Source: Clavibacter michiganensis
GTDB taxonomy: Bacteria > Actinomycetota > Actinomycetes > Actinomycetales > Microbacteriaceae
DNA: 64,000 nucleotides
Assembly (NCBI RefSeq): GCF_021216655.1
Contig: NZ_CP080437.1
Coordinates: 1,426,001-1,490,000, forward strand
Direction of reading: 5' to 3'
Position 1 is the stretch's first letter. Every line of letters starts with the position of its first letter. Both the position numbers and the translations under genes were made by a program. This document shows, one piece after another, positions 44,287 to 53,181 of the stretch. The notes beneath the pieces are model-generated. The model had not been told where the DNA came from and did not search any database. It saw nothing but the letters and a program-made list of their open reading frames with translations.

Positions 44287-45480
44287 TCATCGTCCGTCCG
44301 TGCTGTCGGGCGCCCGGCCGTCGGCGGGGCCGTCGGCCTGGGCGTCCGGTCGCGCCGATCCGACGGGCGGCGGGACGCGGACGCCCTCGGCACCGGAGCC
44401 GGTCGCCGGACCTGCGTCGCGGCGGTTCCGCCCGGTGAGCATGGCGAACATCTGCTTGTAAGGGCCCTGTCCGCCCGGCATGCGGCGCTGCCGCGGGTCG
44501 AACGCGTCGCGCAGGCCGTCGCCGATGAAGTTGATCGACAGCGCGATGATGATGATGAACAGGCCGGGGAACCAGAACAGCCACGGTCGGGTCGCGAATG
44601 CGCCCTGGTACTCGTTGATGATCTGGCCGAGGGACACGTCGGGCTTCACGATGCCGAACCCGAGGAACGACAGCGCCGCCTCGAGGAGGATGGCAGCGCT
44701 CATCAGCAGGGTCGTGGAGACGATGACCACGCCGATGGCGTTCGGGAGGATGTGCCGGAAGACGATGCGGCTGTTCGAGGCCCCGGCGACCCGCGCGGCG
44801 TCCACGAACTCGCGCTCGCGGAGGCTCAGGAACTCGCCGCGCACGAGGCGGGCGAGCGACGGCCAGCCGATGAGTCCGAGGACGATGCCCAGGACCACCG
44901 CGCCGAGTCCGCCGAAGGTGCGGCCGAGGACGGCCGCGATGACGATCACGGGGATCACGATGATGAGGTCCGTGAAGCGCATGAGCAGCGAGTCGATGCG
45001 TCCGCGGAAGAAGCCGGAGACGGCGCCGACCACAATGCCGATGAACGCGGCGATGATGCCGTAGAGCACCATGACGACGATCGACTGCTGCGTGCCGCGC
45101 ATGACGCGGGCGAAGATGTCACGCCCGATCTCGTCCTGGCCGAAGGGGTGCGTCCCGAACTGGAACGGCAGGATCCACGTGGGGTTGCCGCCGTTGACGA
45201 TGGGCGCGACGTCCTCGTAGTTCCACATCCACCAGCCGGGGATGCGCAGGCCGAAGAACTGGATGCCGACCGAGGAGTACACGAGGATCGCCATCAGCAG
45301 GAGCACCACGAGCGCGCTCATCGCGCCCTTGTGGCGCAGGAGCCGCCGGCGGACGACTGTCCCCTGGCTGAGGCCCTCGACCTCCCGCTGCTCGATCGTC
45401 AGCTCGGAGTTGGCGCCGCCCTCGGGCAGACTCGGGTCGTTGTGGGGGTCGTTGGGGTTCCCCATCAGTGCGTTGGACAT
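44287..45480 (-). CDS. DppC-type ABC transporter permease
   Basis: The product is 397 residues. A cytoplasmic N-terminus (about 50 residues, Asn/Pro/Glu-rich) precedes an OppC-like N-terminal helix and a periplasmic segment containing THPFGQDEIGRDIFARV. Five more helices follow. The EAA loop is EREFVDAARVAGASNSRIVFRHILPNAIG, which contacts the ATPase. The C-terminal tail of about 55 Gly/Pro/Asp residues is low complexity. It starts 3 bp after the DppB-type gene. The sequence fits a di-/oligopeptide importer; the substrate cannot be told. Confidence 0.95.
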   Translation of the reverse strand: MSNALMGNPNDPHNDPSLPEGGANSELTIEQREVEGLSQGTVVRRRLLRHKGAMSALVVLLLMAILVYSSVGIQFFGLRIPGWWMWNYEDVAPIVNGGNPTWILPFQFGTHPFGQDEIGRDIFARVMRGTQQSIVVMVLYGIIAAFIGIVVGAVSGFFRGRIDSLLMRFTDLIIVIPVIVIAAVLGRTFGGLGAVVLGIVLGLIGWPSLARLVRGEFLSLREREFVDAARVAGASNSRIVFRHILPNAIGVVIVSTTLLMSAAILLEAALSFLGFGIVKPDVSLGQIINEYQGAFATRPWLFWFPGLFIIIIALSINFIGDGLRDAFDPRQRRMPGGQGPYKQMFAMLTGRNRRDAGPATGSGAEGVRVPPPVGSARPDAQADGPADGRAPDSTDGR

Positions 45481-45483
45481 GTG

Positions 45484-47010
45484 TCAGCTCACCCGGATTC
45501 GAGGATCGAGGACCGAGTACAGGATGTCGGCCAGCATGTTGAAGATCACGGTGAGGATGCTCGTGATCAGGATGAATCCCATCAGCGGGTTGAGGTCGGT
45601 CTTGGTGAGGGCGTCCTGGAACACGGAGCCCATGCCCTTCCACGCGAAGATCGTCTCCGTGATCACCGCGCCGCCGATGAGCCCGCCGACGTCGAAGGCG
45701 ATGACGGTGGCGACGGGGATCATGGCGTTGCGGAACGCGTGGCGCATGATGACAGTCCGCTCGGTGAGCCCCTTGGCCCGCGCGGTGCGCACGTAGTCCT
45801 GGTTCATCACCTCGAGGAGGCTGGCCCGCGAGTAGCGCGAGTAGCTCGCGACGGAGATGAGGAGGATCGCGATGGTCGGCAGGAGGAGGTGCGTGTAGCT
45901 GTCGAGCATGCCCTGCCAGACGGAGCCCTGGAGGCCCGGGGTCACGGCTCCGACGGTGGCGATGGGGCGGCCGCGTGTGTTGGTCACGTAGTCCGGCCAC
46001 ACCTGCATGACGCGGTCGACGATGATCAGCAGCGCGACGAGGCCACCCGTGATGCCGGCGCCGCGGGCGACGATCGGCTTGTCGTTCTGGCCGACGACGT
46101 AGCCGACGATCACGCCGACGACGACGAAGGCGACGATCAGCACGATGGTGATCCACCAGGGAGCCGAGACCGTCAGCACGTACTGCAGCGGGTACCAGAG
46201 CGCGGCACCGAGGAGGGCCATGGCGAGCGCGGAGTAGAACGCCCGACGGTTGCGCAGCCCCGTCGAGAGCGACGTGACGAGCACCGCGACGAGGGCACCG
46301 AGCGCGGCGATGAGCAGGATGCCGAGGCCGGGGCGCGAGAACCAGTCCGTGGCGAGCAGGTAGATGAGCACAGCTGCGGTGATGAGCGTCGCGGAGCCGA
46401 AGACGATGAGGCGCGGCTTCGGGTCGCCGCCGATGATGCTCATCCAGACGAAGCCCGAGACGAGCGACAGGACGACGATCATGACCGGCGGTATCGACGG
46501 GTTCACGAGGAAGTCGTTGAAGCCGATGGCGACGTACTGCTTGAGCAGCACAGCGACGAAGAAGATCGGCAGCGAGAAGAAGAGGAACGACGCGAAGGTG
46601 ACCGTGTAGTCGTAGCCGCTGTACTGGCGGAGCGCGGTCGTCATTCCGATCGAGACGCCGATGAGCACGGCGATGATCGTGGCGATCGTCACGAGCTGGA
46701 TCGTCTGGCCTGCGGCGTTGGCGATGAGGTCGTTGACCTCGCGGCCGTCGATGGCCTTGCCGAGGTCGATCTGGCCGATGAAGACCTTGAACACTCCCCC
46801 CAGCCAGAGGAAGTAGCGCAGCGGCGACGGGACATCGAGGTCGAGCAGGTCGACGCGGGCGGCGATGAGGGCGTCGCGGTTCGGCGACGGGTTCTCGCGC
46901 AGATCCTGGAGGGGATCACCGGAATTGGCCGCCAGGTTGTAGATGATGAAGCTGGCGCCCAGGAGGACGAAGAACGACGCGACGAGACGTCTCAAGACGA
47001 AGGTAAGCAC
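45484..47010 (-). CDS. DppB-type ABC transporter permease with an internal multi-helix insertion
   Basis: The product is 508 residues; ordinary DppB is about 310-340. The first helix (RRLVASFFVLLGASFIIYNLA), the helices after QTIQLVTIATIIAVLIG and the FASFLFFSLPIFFV segment are standard. So is the EAA loop YSRASLLEVMNQDYVRTARAKGLTERTVIMRHAFRNA near the C-terminus. Between about residues 185 and 370 there are roughly six extra hydrophobic helices (IPPVMIVVLSLVSGF through AGITGGLVALLIIVD) that normal DppB lacks. It pairs with the DppC-type permease 3 bp downstream. A hairpin separates it from the binding-protein gene 178 bp upstream. Confidence 0.92.
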   Translation of the reverse strand: MLTFVLRRLVASFFVLLGASFIIYNLAANSGDPLQDLRENPSPNRDALIAARVDLLDLDVPSPLRYFLWLGGVFKVFIGQIDLGKAIDGREVNDLIANAAGQTIQLVTIATIIAVLIGVSIGMTTALRQYSGYDYTVTFASFLFFSLPIFFVAVLLKQYVAIGFNDFLVNPSIPPVMIVVLSLVSGFVWMSIIGGDPKPRLIVFGSATLITAAVLIYLLATDWFSRPGLGILLIAALGALVAVLVTSLSTGLRNRRAFYSALAMALLGAALWYPLQYVLTVSAPWWITIVLIVAFVVVGVIVGYVVGQNDKPIVARGAGITGGLVALLIIVDRVMQVWPDYVTNTRGRPIATVGAVTPGLQGSVWQGMLDSYTHLLLPTIAILLISVASYSRYSRASLLEVMNQDYVRTARAKGLTERTVIMRHAFRNAMIPVATVIAFDVGGLIGGAVITETIFAWKGMGSVFQDALTKTDLNPLMGFILITSILTVIFNMLADILYSVLDPRIRVS

Positions 47011-47114
47011 AGGGCGACGACGTCCCTTTCTGTGTTCGGCCAGAGCTCATGACCCGGCCCGACGAGAGCATACGCGGCCGGATCCGCGGATCACGAATCG
47101 GCAACGGACATGGA

Positions 47115-47148
47115 GAGGGTGCCGAAGCCAGAAGACCTCGGCACCCTC
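47115..47148 (-). terminator. Hairpin between substrate-binding protein and permease genes
   Basis: GAGGGTGCCGA (47115-47125) pairs perfectly with TCGGCACCCTC (47138-47148) around a 12-nt loop. It lies 40 nt after the binding-protein stop. Partial termination here would give more binding protein than permease, the usual ratio in such operons. Confidence 0.65.
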
Positions 47149-47188
47149 GCACCCTCCCGTTCAGGGGACGGCGCTCACTGCTGTCGCG

Positions 47189-49024
47189 CTACTGCGCGGC
47201 TGCCTGGGCCGGAGCCCAATCCCAGTAGTTCCAGAACCAGTTGGGCGAGAGGAACGCGGGCTTGACGCCCGACACGGTGTCGCTCCAGGCGGTGAGTCCC
47301 GGGAACTGGAAGATCGGCGTCGTCCACCCCTGCTGCTGGATCAGGGTCTCGGCCTGGATGAGCAGGTCGCGCTGCTTGTCCGTGTCGGTCTCCGTGTCCA
47401 GCTGCTTGAACAGGTCGTCGATCTCGGGGTCGGACCAGCCGTAGTAGTTGTTGATGCCGCCGGTCTGGTAGTTCGGGCCGGACTCGCCGACCGCGAGGCT
47501 CGTGGACTGCCACCCGAAGAGGGCGATGTCGTACGACCCGGTCTTGCTGGAGAGGTCGGCACCCCATGTGGCGCTGTTCACGTCGATGAGGTTGATCCCG
47601 GCCAGCGCCGCGGACTGGCGCATGAGCTCGAACTCCTGCTGACGGCGCGTGTTGCCCTGGCCGTAGATGACGCGGGCGTCGATCGTGCCCGTGACGCCGG
47701 CCTGGGCGAGGTCCGCCTTGGCGCCGTCGATGTCGACCGCCTGGTCCTTGTAGCCGTTCTTCTCGACGGACGCCTCGTAGTTCGGCGTGCCGGGCACGAA
47801 GACGTTCGAGTTGCGGAGCTCCGCGTCCTCCTGGAGGGGCTTGATCAGCTTGTCGAGGATCTCTTCGCGCGGCAGCGTCTTGAAGAACGCCTGACGGACG
47901 AGCTTGGCCTTCTCGGCGTCGCCGCCGTACTTCGCGGGGTCGAACGGGCCGCCGTTGGTGACCTGGAGGTCGACGTGCTCGTACGTGCCCTCGGACTGGC
48001 CCTTGTACTCGATGCCGCTGAGTCCCTGGACCTGCTGGAGGAGGTCGGCCGTGGGCTGACCCGACGCGATCTGGACCTCGCCGTTGGAGAGGGCCTGGAT
48101 CTGGGCCTGCGGGTCCGCGATGAAGCGGACCGTGATCTTCTCGTACTTCGGCTTCTTGTCGCCGGTGTACTCGGGATTGGCCGTCAGGGTGATGTACTGG
48201 TCGGCCTTGAGGTCGGTGATCGTGTACGCGCCGTCGCTCAGGGTCTTCTGGGCCTCCGTCGGCATGTCCGAGTAGCGGTAGCCGTCGTTCCAGACCTTGG
48301 AGACCGGGGCGAGGACGCTGGCGTCCTTGTCCTGGATCGCCGTGATGAGCTTCTTCTTGGCGTCCTCGGGCGAGAGGTTCTCGTCGGGGAACGCGAGCTG
48401 CGTGGTGCCGTGCGCGGAGACGCCGACGCCGTTGCCGGTCGCGACCTCCCAGTCGACGTACGGCTGGTCGTACGTGTAGGTGAGGCTGCGGCCGTCGTCG
48501 CCGATCTCGGGGGTCTTGGTGACCAGGCCGAGGCGGGCGTTCGCGATGGCGCCCGAGTTGAAGAACACCTGGTCGTCGCCGGTGGTGACCGTGCCGTCGT
48601 CGTTCGTCGTCACGTCCTCGGTCGTGTTCACGTTCGTCGTGTTCGCGGCCCAGTTGAGAAGCATGTCGGCGGCGTCGACGGGGGTGCCGTCGCTCCACTT
48701 GACGCCCTCGTTGATCGTGAACTTCACGACGAGCGGGTCGTCGGAGACCTTCTCGTACGTGCCGAAGTCCGTGTCCTTCTGCAGCGAGGGGCCGTCGTCG
48801 TAGTAGTTGAACGCCCGGTTCGTCAGGTACACGATGTTCGTGTTGGCGCTCGCGTTGCCGGTAGCCGACAGGTTGTTGTACTCGAGGAACGGGTCGTTCC
48901 AGGCCACGGTGATCTCAGTGCCGGCGATGACCTCGGACTCCTGAGCGGGCGCAGAGCAGCCGCTGAGGACGAGGGCACCGGAGACGATGACGGCACCAGC
49001 CGCTGCAAGGCGTCTGATTTTCAA
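47189..49024 (-). CDS. Peptide-type ABC transporter substrate-binding lipoprotein (SBP family 5), copy 2
   Basis: The product is 611 residues. The start is TTG at 49024: AGGAGGA lies 5 nt upstream and the protein then begins with a normal signal peptide (KIRRLAAAGAVIVSG) and lipobox VLSGC. The in-frame upstream codons read through the promoter and are not used. Family 5 features are VKWSDGTPVDAADMLLNWA, DGAYTITDLKADQYITLTANPEY, IQALSNGEVQIA and GYDIALFGW-like segments. It feeds the DppB/DppC permeases encoded just downstream. A TTGCAA-17-TAGGGT promoter with an upstream inverted repeat precedes it. Confidence 0.93.
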   Translation of the reverse strand: MKIRRLAAAGAVIVSGALVLSGCSAPAQESEVIAGTEITVAWNDPFLEYNNLSATGNASANTNIVYLTNRAFNYYDDGPSLQKDTDFGTYEKVSDDPLVVKFTINEGVKWSDGTPVDAADMLLNWAANTTNVNTTEDVTTNDDGTVTTGDDQVFFNSGAIANARLGLVTKTPEIGDDGRSLTYTYDQPYVDWEVATGNGVGVSAHGTTQLAFPDENLSPEDAKKKLITAIQDKDASVLAPVSKVWNDGYRYSDMPTEAQKTLSDGAYTITDLKADQYITLTANPEYTGDKKPKYEKITVRFIADPQAQIQALSNGEVQIASGQPTADLLQQVQGLSGIEYKGQSEGTYEHVDLQVTNGGPFDPAKYGGDAEKAKLVRQAFFKTLPREEILDKLIKPLQEDAELRNSNVFVPGTPNYEASVEKNGYKDQAVDIDGAKADLAQAGVTGTIDARVIYGQGNTRRQQEFELMRQSAALAGINLIDVNSATWGADLSSKTGSYDIALFGWQSTSLAVGESGPNYQTGGINNYYGWSDPEIDDLFKQLDTETDTDKQRDLLIQAETLIQQQGWTTPIFQFPGLTAWSDTVSGVKPAFLSPNWFWNYWDWAPAQAAAQ

Positions 49025-49091
49025 GGTTCCTCCTGTGCATGGGAATGGCGCGGACCCACCGTGCGTGCGGTCGACCGCGCAGATAAGAATG

Positions 49092-49152
49092 ACCCTAGGT
49101 ACGGCTGGGAGTCTTTGCAAAAACTGGGCCCAAACGTTACACACCGGTAACG
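49092..49152 (-). promoter_or_regulatory. Promoter and inverted repeat of the peptide ABC operon
   Basis: Minus strand: -35 TTGCAA (49115-49120), 17-bp spacer, -10 TAGGGT (49092-49097). A CGTTAC-N6-GTAACG dyad (49135-49152) sits 15 bp upstream of the -35, a typical activator position. The predicted leader is about 60 nt. The remainder of the 289-bp gap to 49313 shows only the promoter of the next gene. Confidence 0.5.
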
Positions 49153-49301
49153 CGGACGCGCGGATCCGCGCGTCGGGCTCCGGATCCGTGCGTCTCGACG
49201 GCGGGGATCGCGCGTTCCTGCCGCCCGTGGCGACGGATCGCGTCGTCAGAGCCCTCACCGGCCACGTCCGGTCCGCTGACGGCGGTTCGGCATCCCGCGC
49301 C

Positions 49302-49307
49302 TAGGAT
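49302..49307 (+). promoter_or_regulatory. -10 element giving a leaderless CPBP mRNA
   Basis: TAGGAT is followed by exactly six bases and the GTG at 49314, so +1 coincides with the start codon. Confidence 0.5.
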
Positions 49308-49313
49308 CGGCCC

Positions 49314-50129
49314 GTGCCCGACGCTCCCGCCCTCGCCCGCGCTCCCCGACCGCCGCTGCGGCGCGCCATGCGGACGCGGCTGCGGTGGGAGATCGCGATC
49401 GTGCTCGGGCTCTCGCTGGGGGCGAGCGCCGTCTACTCGGTGCTCCGGATCGTCGACCTGTCCACGCGTCCGGAGGCCCTCGGGTCGCAGAGCGCCACCA
49501 TCAACCGGAGCCTCAACGACCGGCAGGCGTTCGATCTGCTGTACCAGCTGCTCGACATCGCCACCGCCCTGGTGCCCGTGGTCCTCGTGCTCTTCCTGCT
49601 GTGGCAGCCGGGGCGGAGCGCCTTGCGACGGATCGGGCTCGACCTCGCGCGTCCGGGGCGCGACGTCGCCGCCGGGTTCGGGCTGGCGGCGCTCATCGGA
49701 GTGCCCGGGCTCGGGCTGTACTTCGCGGGCCGGGCCCTCGGGATCACCGTGGACGTGGTGCCGACCGCGCTCGACTCGTACTGGTGGACCGTGCCGGTGC
49801 TCCTGCTCGTGGCCCTCCGCGCCGCGCTGCAGGAGGAGGTGATCGTCGTCGGCTACCTCTTCACGCGGCTGCGCGAGCTCGGCTGGGGGCACGGGCGGCT
49901 GGGTGCGTGGAGCATCATCCTGTCGGCGGCCGTGCTGCGCGGGAGCTACCACCTCTACCAGGGGTACGGACCCTTCCTCGGGAACGTGGCGATGGGGGTG
50001 GTGTTCGGCTGGTGCTACGTGCGCTTCGGCCGCACCGCGCCGCTCGTGGTGGCGCACCTGATCCTCGACGTCGTGAGCTTCGTGGGCTACCCGGTCGCGC
50101 TCGCGCTGCTGCCCGGGCTGTTCGGCTGA
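49314..50129 (+). CDS. CPBP-family (Abi/CAAX-like) intramembrane protease homologue
   Basis: The product is 271 residues from GTG 49314, leaderless by promoter position. It has about seven membrane helices. Motif 1 reads ALQEEVIVVGYLFTRL: the two Glu are present, but the usual Arg of EExxxR is a Val. Later motifs are GSYHLYQG (His) and VVAHLILDVVSF (His, Asp). The glutamate-type active site is thus mostly kept. Such proteins process prenylated or other membrane substrates, or act in bacteriocin immunity; the substrate here is unknown. It is a single gene, followed by a 108-bp gap. Confidence 0.88.
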   Translation: MPDAPALARAPRPPLRRAMRTRLRWEIAIVLGLSLGASAVYSVLRIVDLSTRPEALGSQSATINRSLNDRQAFDLLYQLLDIATALVPVVLVLFLLWQPGRSALRRIGLDLARPGRDVAAGFGLAALIGVPGLGLYFAGRALGITVDVVPTALDSYWWTVPVLLLVALRAALQEEVIVVGYLFTRLRELGWGHGRLGAWSIILSAAVLRGSYHLYQGYGPFLGNVAMGVVFGWCYVRFGRTAPLVVAHLILDVVSFVGYPVALALLPGLFG

Positions 50130-50198
50130 CAGGCGTCCGCGCGCCGACCGGGGGCGCGGGCCTGGCGCATCACCCGCACCTGTGCCTAACCTGGGAGC

Positions 50199-50218
50199 GC
50201 CGCACGACGATGTGCGGC
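50199..50218 (+). promoter_or_regulatory. Hairpin in the leader of the DUF485-actP unit
   Basis: GCCGCAC (50199-50205) and GTGCGGC (50212-50218) form a perfect 7-bp dyad around 6 nt, 19 bp upstream of the ATG at 50238 and just before its Shine-Dalgarno sequence (GAGGAG). It could be an operator, an RNA structure in the leader, or a weak terminator of the CPBP gene. Confidence 0.35.
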
Positions 50219-50237
50219 CGAATCTCGAGGAGATCTC

Positions 50238-50645
50238 ATGGGCGACGCCGCTCATCCGTCCGGGGACCCCCGGCTGGCCATCGACTACCTGGAGGTCGAG
50301 GACTCGGCCCGGTTCCGCGAGCTGAAGCGCGAGCACCGCAGCTTCGTCTTCCCGCTGGCCGTCGCCTTCCTCGTCTGGTACTTCGCGTTCGTCCTGCTCT
50401 CGGACTACGCGCACGAGTTCATGTCCACGCCCGTCATCGGCAACGTGAACCTCGGGATCCTGCTCGGACTCGGGCAGTTCGTGACGACCTTCGCGATCAC
50501 CACCTGGTACGTGAGCCGCGCGAACTCGCGGTTCGATCCGATCGCCGCGGAGATCCGCGCCGACCTGGAGGAGCGGGAGCGCGTCGCGCTCGACGGGCCG
50601 CGCGGATCCACGCCGCCGCGGCGCCGGAAGGGCGGCCGACGGTGA
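50238..50645 (+). CDS. DUF485 (YjcH-like) small membrane protein
   Basis: The product is 135 residues with GAGGAGATCTC before the ATG. The DUF485 pattern is FRELKREHRSFVFPLAVAFLVWYFAFVLLSDYA in helix 1 and GLGQFVTTFAITTWYV in helix 2. It is followed by a cytoplasmic basic tail. DUF485 proteins are encoded directly before acetate/solute:cation symporters, as here: its stop overlaps the symporter GTG (GTGA). It is thought to help the transporter, but its action is unproven. Confidence 0.92.
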   Translation: MGDAAHPSGDPRLAIDYLEVEDSARFRELKREHRSFVFPLAVAFLVWYFAFVLLSDYAHEFMSTPVIGNVNLGILLGLGQFVTTFAITTWYVSRANSRFDPIAAEIRADLEERERVALDGPRGSTPPRRRKGGRR

Positions 50646-52264
50646 TCGCGCCGGGCACGGCCCTCATGGCGACGACGCCCACGACCGACACGGGCGATCC
50701 CGTCCTCAACATCTCGATCTTCGGGGCGTTCGTGGTCATCACGCTCGTGATCGTGTTCCGCGCGAGCCGGAACAACTCGACCGCCGCGGACTACTACGCG
50801 GCCGGCCGCTCGTTCACCGGACCGCAGAACGGCACCGCCATCGCGGGCGACTACCTCTCCGCGGCGTCGTTCCTCGGGATCGTCGGCGCCATCGCCATCA
50901 ACGGGTACGACGGGTTCCTCTACTCGATCGGGTTCCTGGTCGCGTGGCTCGTCGCGCTGCTGCTCGTGGCGGAGCTCATGCGCAACACGGGCAAGTTCAC
51001 GATGGCCGACGTGCTGAGCTTCCGCCTGAAGCAGCGGCCGGTGCGTCTCGCGGCGGCGACCACGACGCTCGCGGTCTGCTTCTTCTACCTGCTCGCGCAG
51101 ATGGCGGGCGCGGGCGGCCTGGTCTCGCTGCTGCTCGGGATCGACGACCGGCTCGGGCAGTCGCTCGTGATCGCCGTCGTGGGCGCGCTGATGATCGTCT
51201 ACGTGCTCGTGGGCGGGATGAAGGGCACGACCTGGGTGCAGATCATCAAGGCGTGCCTGCTCATCGCGGGCGCCGCGGTCATGACCGTGTGGGTGCTGGC
51301 GATCCACGGCTTCAACATCTCGGAGCTGCTCGGCGCCGCGGCGGCGGCCGCGGACAAGCCCGTGCTGGAGCCCGGCAACCAGTACGGGGCCACGGGCATC
51401 ACGAAGCTCGACTTCCTGTCGCTCGCGCTCGCGCTGGTGCTCGGGACGGCGGGGCTCCCCCACGTGCTCATGCGCTTCTACACGGTGCCGACCGCGAAGG
51501 AGGCGCGTCGCAGCGTCGTCTGGGCGATCTGGCTCATCGGGATCTTCTACCTCTTCACCCTGGTGCTCGGGTACGGCGCGGGCGCGCTGCTCGGGAGCGA
51601 GCGGATCCTCGCGGCGCCCGGCGGCGTGAACTCCGCCGCTCCCCTGCTGGCGCTCGAGCTCGGCGGGCCGATCCTGCTCGGGATCATCGCGGCGGTCGCG
51701 TTCGCCACGATCCTGGCGGTGGTCGCGGGTCTCACCATCACGGCGGCGGCGTCCTTCGCGCACGACGTGTACGGCAGCGTCATCAAGAAGGGGCAGGTCT
51801 CGGCCAACGGCGAGGTGCGGGTCGCGCGGATCACAGTCGTCGTGATCGGCATCGTCTCGATCATCGCGGGCATCGGCGCCAACGGGCAGAACGTCGCGTT
51901 CCTCGTGGCGCTCGCGTTCGCGGTGGCCGCGAGCGCGAACCTGCCGACCATCCTGTACTCCCTCTACTGGCGGCGGTTCTCCACGCGGGGCGCGGTGCTG
52001 AGCATGTACGGGGGGCTCGGGACGGCGCTCGTGCTGATCGCGTTCTCGCCCGTCGTGTCGGGTGCGGAGACGTCGATGATCCCGGGGGCCGACTTCTCGT
52101 GGTTCCCCCTGAGCAACCCGGGGATCGTGTCGATCCCCGTCGGGTTCCTGCTCGGCTGGATCGGGACGGTGACCTCCACGCGCAAGGAGGACCCGCTCGT
52201 CGCGGCGGAGATGGACGTCAGGTCGCTCACCGGGCACGGCGCCGAGAAGGCGACGGAGCACTAG
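50642..52264 (+). CDS. actP: ActP-like cation/acetate symporter (SSS family)
   Basis: The product is 540 residues with about 13 membrane helices. SSS-family marks are AADYYAAGRSFTGPQNGTAIAGDYLSAASFLGI, GLPHVLMRFYTVPTAKEAR and FATILAVVAGLTITAAASFAHDVY, all close to ActP. It imports acetate and similar short monocarboxylates with Na+ or H+. It starts at GTG 50642, overlapping the DUF485 stop; an ATG eight codons later (50666) is possible. A bidirectional hairpin follows. Confidence 0.93.
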   Translation: MIAPGTALMATTPTTDTGDPVLNISIFGAFVVITLVIVFRASRNNSTAADYYAAGRSFTGPQNGTAIAGDYLSAASFLGIVGAIAINGYDGFLYSIGFLVAWLVALLLVAELMRNTGKFTMADVLSFRLKQRPVRLAAATTTLAVCFFYLLAQMAGAGGLVSLLLGIDDRLGQSLVIAVVGALMIVYVLVGGMKGTTWVQIIKACLLIAGAAVMTVWVLAIHGFNISELLGAAAAAADKPVLEPGNQYGATGITKLDFLSLALALVLGTAGLPHVLMRFYTVPTAKEARRSVVWAIWLIGIFYLFTLVLGYGAGALLGSERILAAPGGVNSAAPLLALELGGPILLGIIAAVAFATILAVVAGLTITAAASFAHDVYGSVIKKGQVSANGEVRVARITVVVIGIVSIIAGIGANGQNVAFLVALAFAVAASANLPTILYSLYWRRFSTRGAVLSMYGGLGTALVLIAFSPVVSGAETSMIPGADFSWFPLSNPGIVSIPVGFLLGWIGTVTSTRKEDPLVAAEMDVRSLTGHGAEKATEH

Positions 52265-52273
52265 GCGGCGGGC

Positions 52274-52304
52274 GGTCCGGGCGTCCCGTCGGGGCGCCCG
52301 GGCC
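52274..52304. terminator. Bidirectional hairpin between actP and the RpiR regulator gene
   Basis: GGTCCGGGCG (52274-52283) pairs with CGCCCGGGCC (52295-52304), with one G-T wobble, around an 11-nt loop. It fills the 44-bp convergent gap. Confidence 0.65.
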
Positions 52305-52308
52305 GGCG

Positions 52309-53181
52309 TCAGTCGCTGAGGGCGTCGCTGAGGATCGCGAGGACGCCCGCGCGGGTGTCGACCGCGGCCTCGCCCAGGCGGTCGGCGACGATCTCCACGA
52401 GCGACTCCAGCACGATCACGTGCGGGATGCGCGAGGTGTGCTCGACCTCGTGGCGGAAGCCCGCCTTCGCGGGCGCGACGACGAGCGCGACGTCGGCGAG
52501 GGCCCCGATGGGCGAGGTCGCGAACGACGTGACCACGACGATCCCCGCGCCCGAGGCCCGGGCGGAGCGCGCGGCCCGCAGGCTCAGCTCGTTGGCGCCG
52601 CTGCCGCTGATCACCAGCACCACGTCGTCCGCGGCCAGCCGGCTGACGGCGATCTGCTGGCCGATGGGGTCGGCGACGTGCTCGGCCGGTCGGCCGACGG
52701 CGGTGAGGCGCATCGAGAGGTCGAGGGCGAGCGGCGAGGACAGGCCGCTCGCGACGATCACGAGCCGGCGGGCGCCGACGACGCGCGTGACGGCGTCCTC
52801 CACCTCCGCCTCCGTGAGGACGCTCGCGACGCGCGGCAGGGCGGCGGCGAGCGCGTCGAGGTCGGAGCGGATCCGGCCGAGGGCGCTGGGGCCGTGGGCG
52901 TCATCCCCCGCGGCCGTCGACGCGCGGGCCGAGCTGCGGGCCAGCTCCCGGGTGAGCGCGACGCGCAGCTGCGGGTATCCCCGGTAGCCGAGGCTCTGGC
53001 AGGAGCGCACGACGGTCGACCGGGCGACGCCCGAGCGGTCGGCGAGCTCCTGCGCGGTGATCTCCACCACGCCCTCGGTGTCGTCGAGGATGAGCTGCAC
53101 GACCCGGCGCTCGCTGGGCTGCAGGGCGTTGACCACGGTCGCGATGCGCGTGGTGGGCCCGACGTCGTCACTCCACTGCAC
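52309..53181 (-). CDS. RpiR/MurR-family transcriptional regulator, last gene of the phosphonate-type operon
   Basis: The product is 290 residues from GTG 53181, which overlaps the permease gene by 14 bp. A GTG 13 codons further upstream is possible. The N-terminal HTH_6 domain includes LADRSGVARSTVVRSCQSLGYRGYPQLRVAL. The C-terminal SIS domain includes LVIVASGLSSPLALDLSMRL, VLVISGSGANELSLRAARSARASGAGIVVVTS. SIS domains bind phosphosugars or similar phosphorylated metabolites. It probably controls its own operon; the palindrome at 57360-57376 is a candidate target site. Confidence 0.92.
   Translation of the reverse strand: MQWSDDVGPTTRIATVVNALQPSERRVVQLILDDTEGVVEITAQELADRSGVARSTVVRSCQSLGYRGYPQLRVALTRELARSSARASTAAGDDAHGPSALGRIRSDLDALAAALPRVASVLTEAEVEDAVTRVVGARRLVIVASGLSSPLALDLSMRLTAVGRPAEHVADPIGQQIAVSRLAADDVVLVISGSGANELSLRAARSARASGAGIVVVTSFATSPIGALADVALVVAPAKAGFRHEVEHTSRIPHVIVLESLVEIVADRLGEAAVDTRAGVLAILSDALSD

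Noticed and set aside
49025..49258. N-terminal extension of the copy-2 substrate-binding protein
   Set aside because: The extension reads through the promoter; TTG 49024 has AGGAGGA and starts a normal lipoprotein signal peptide.
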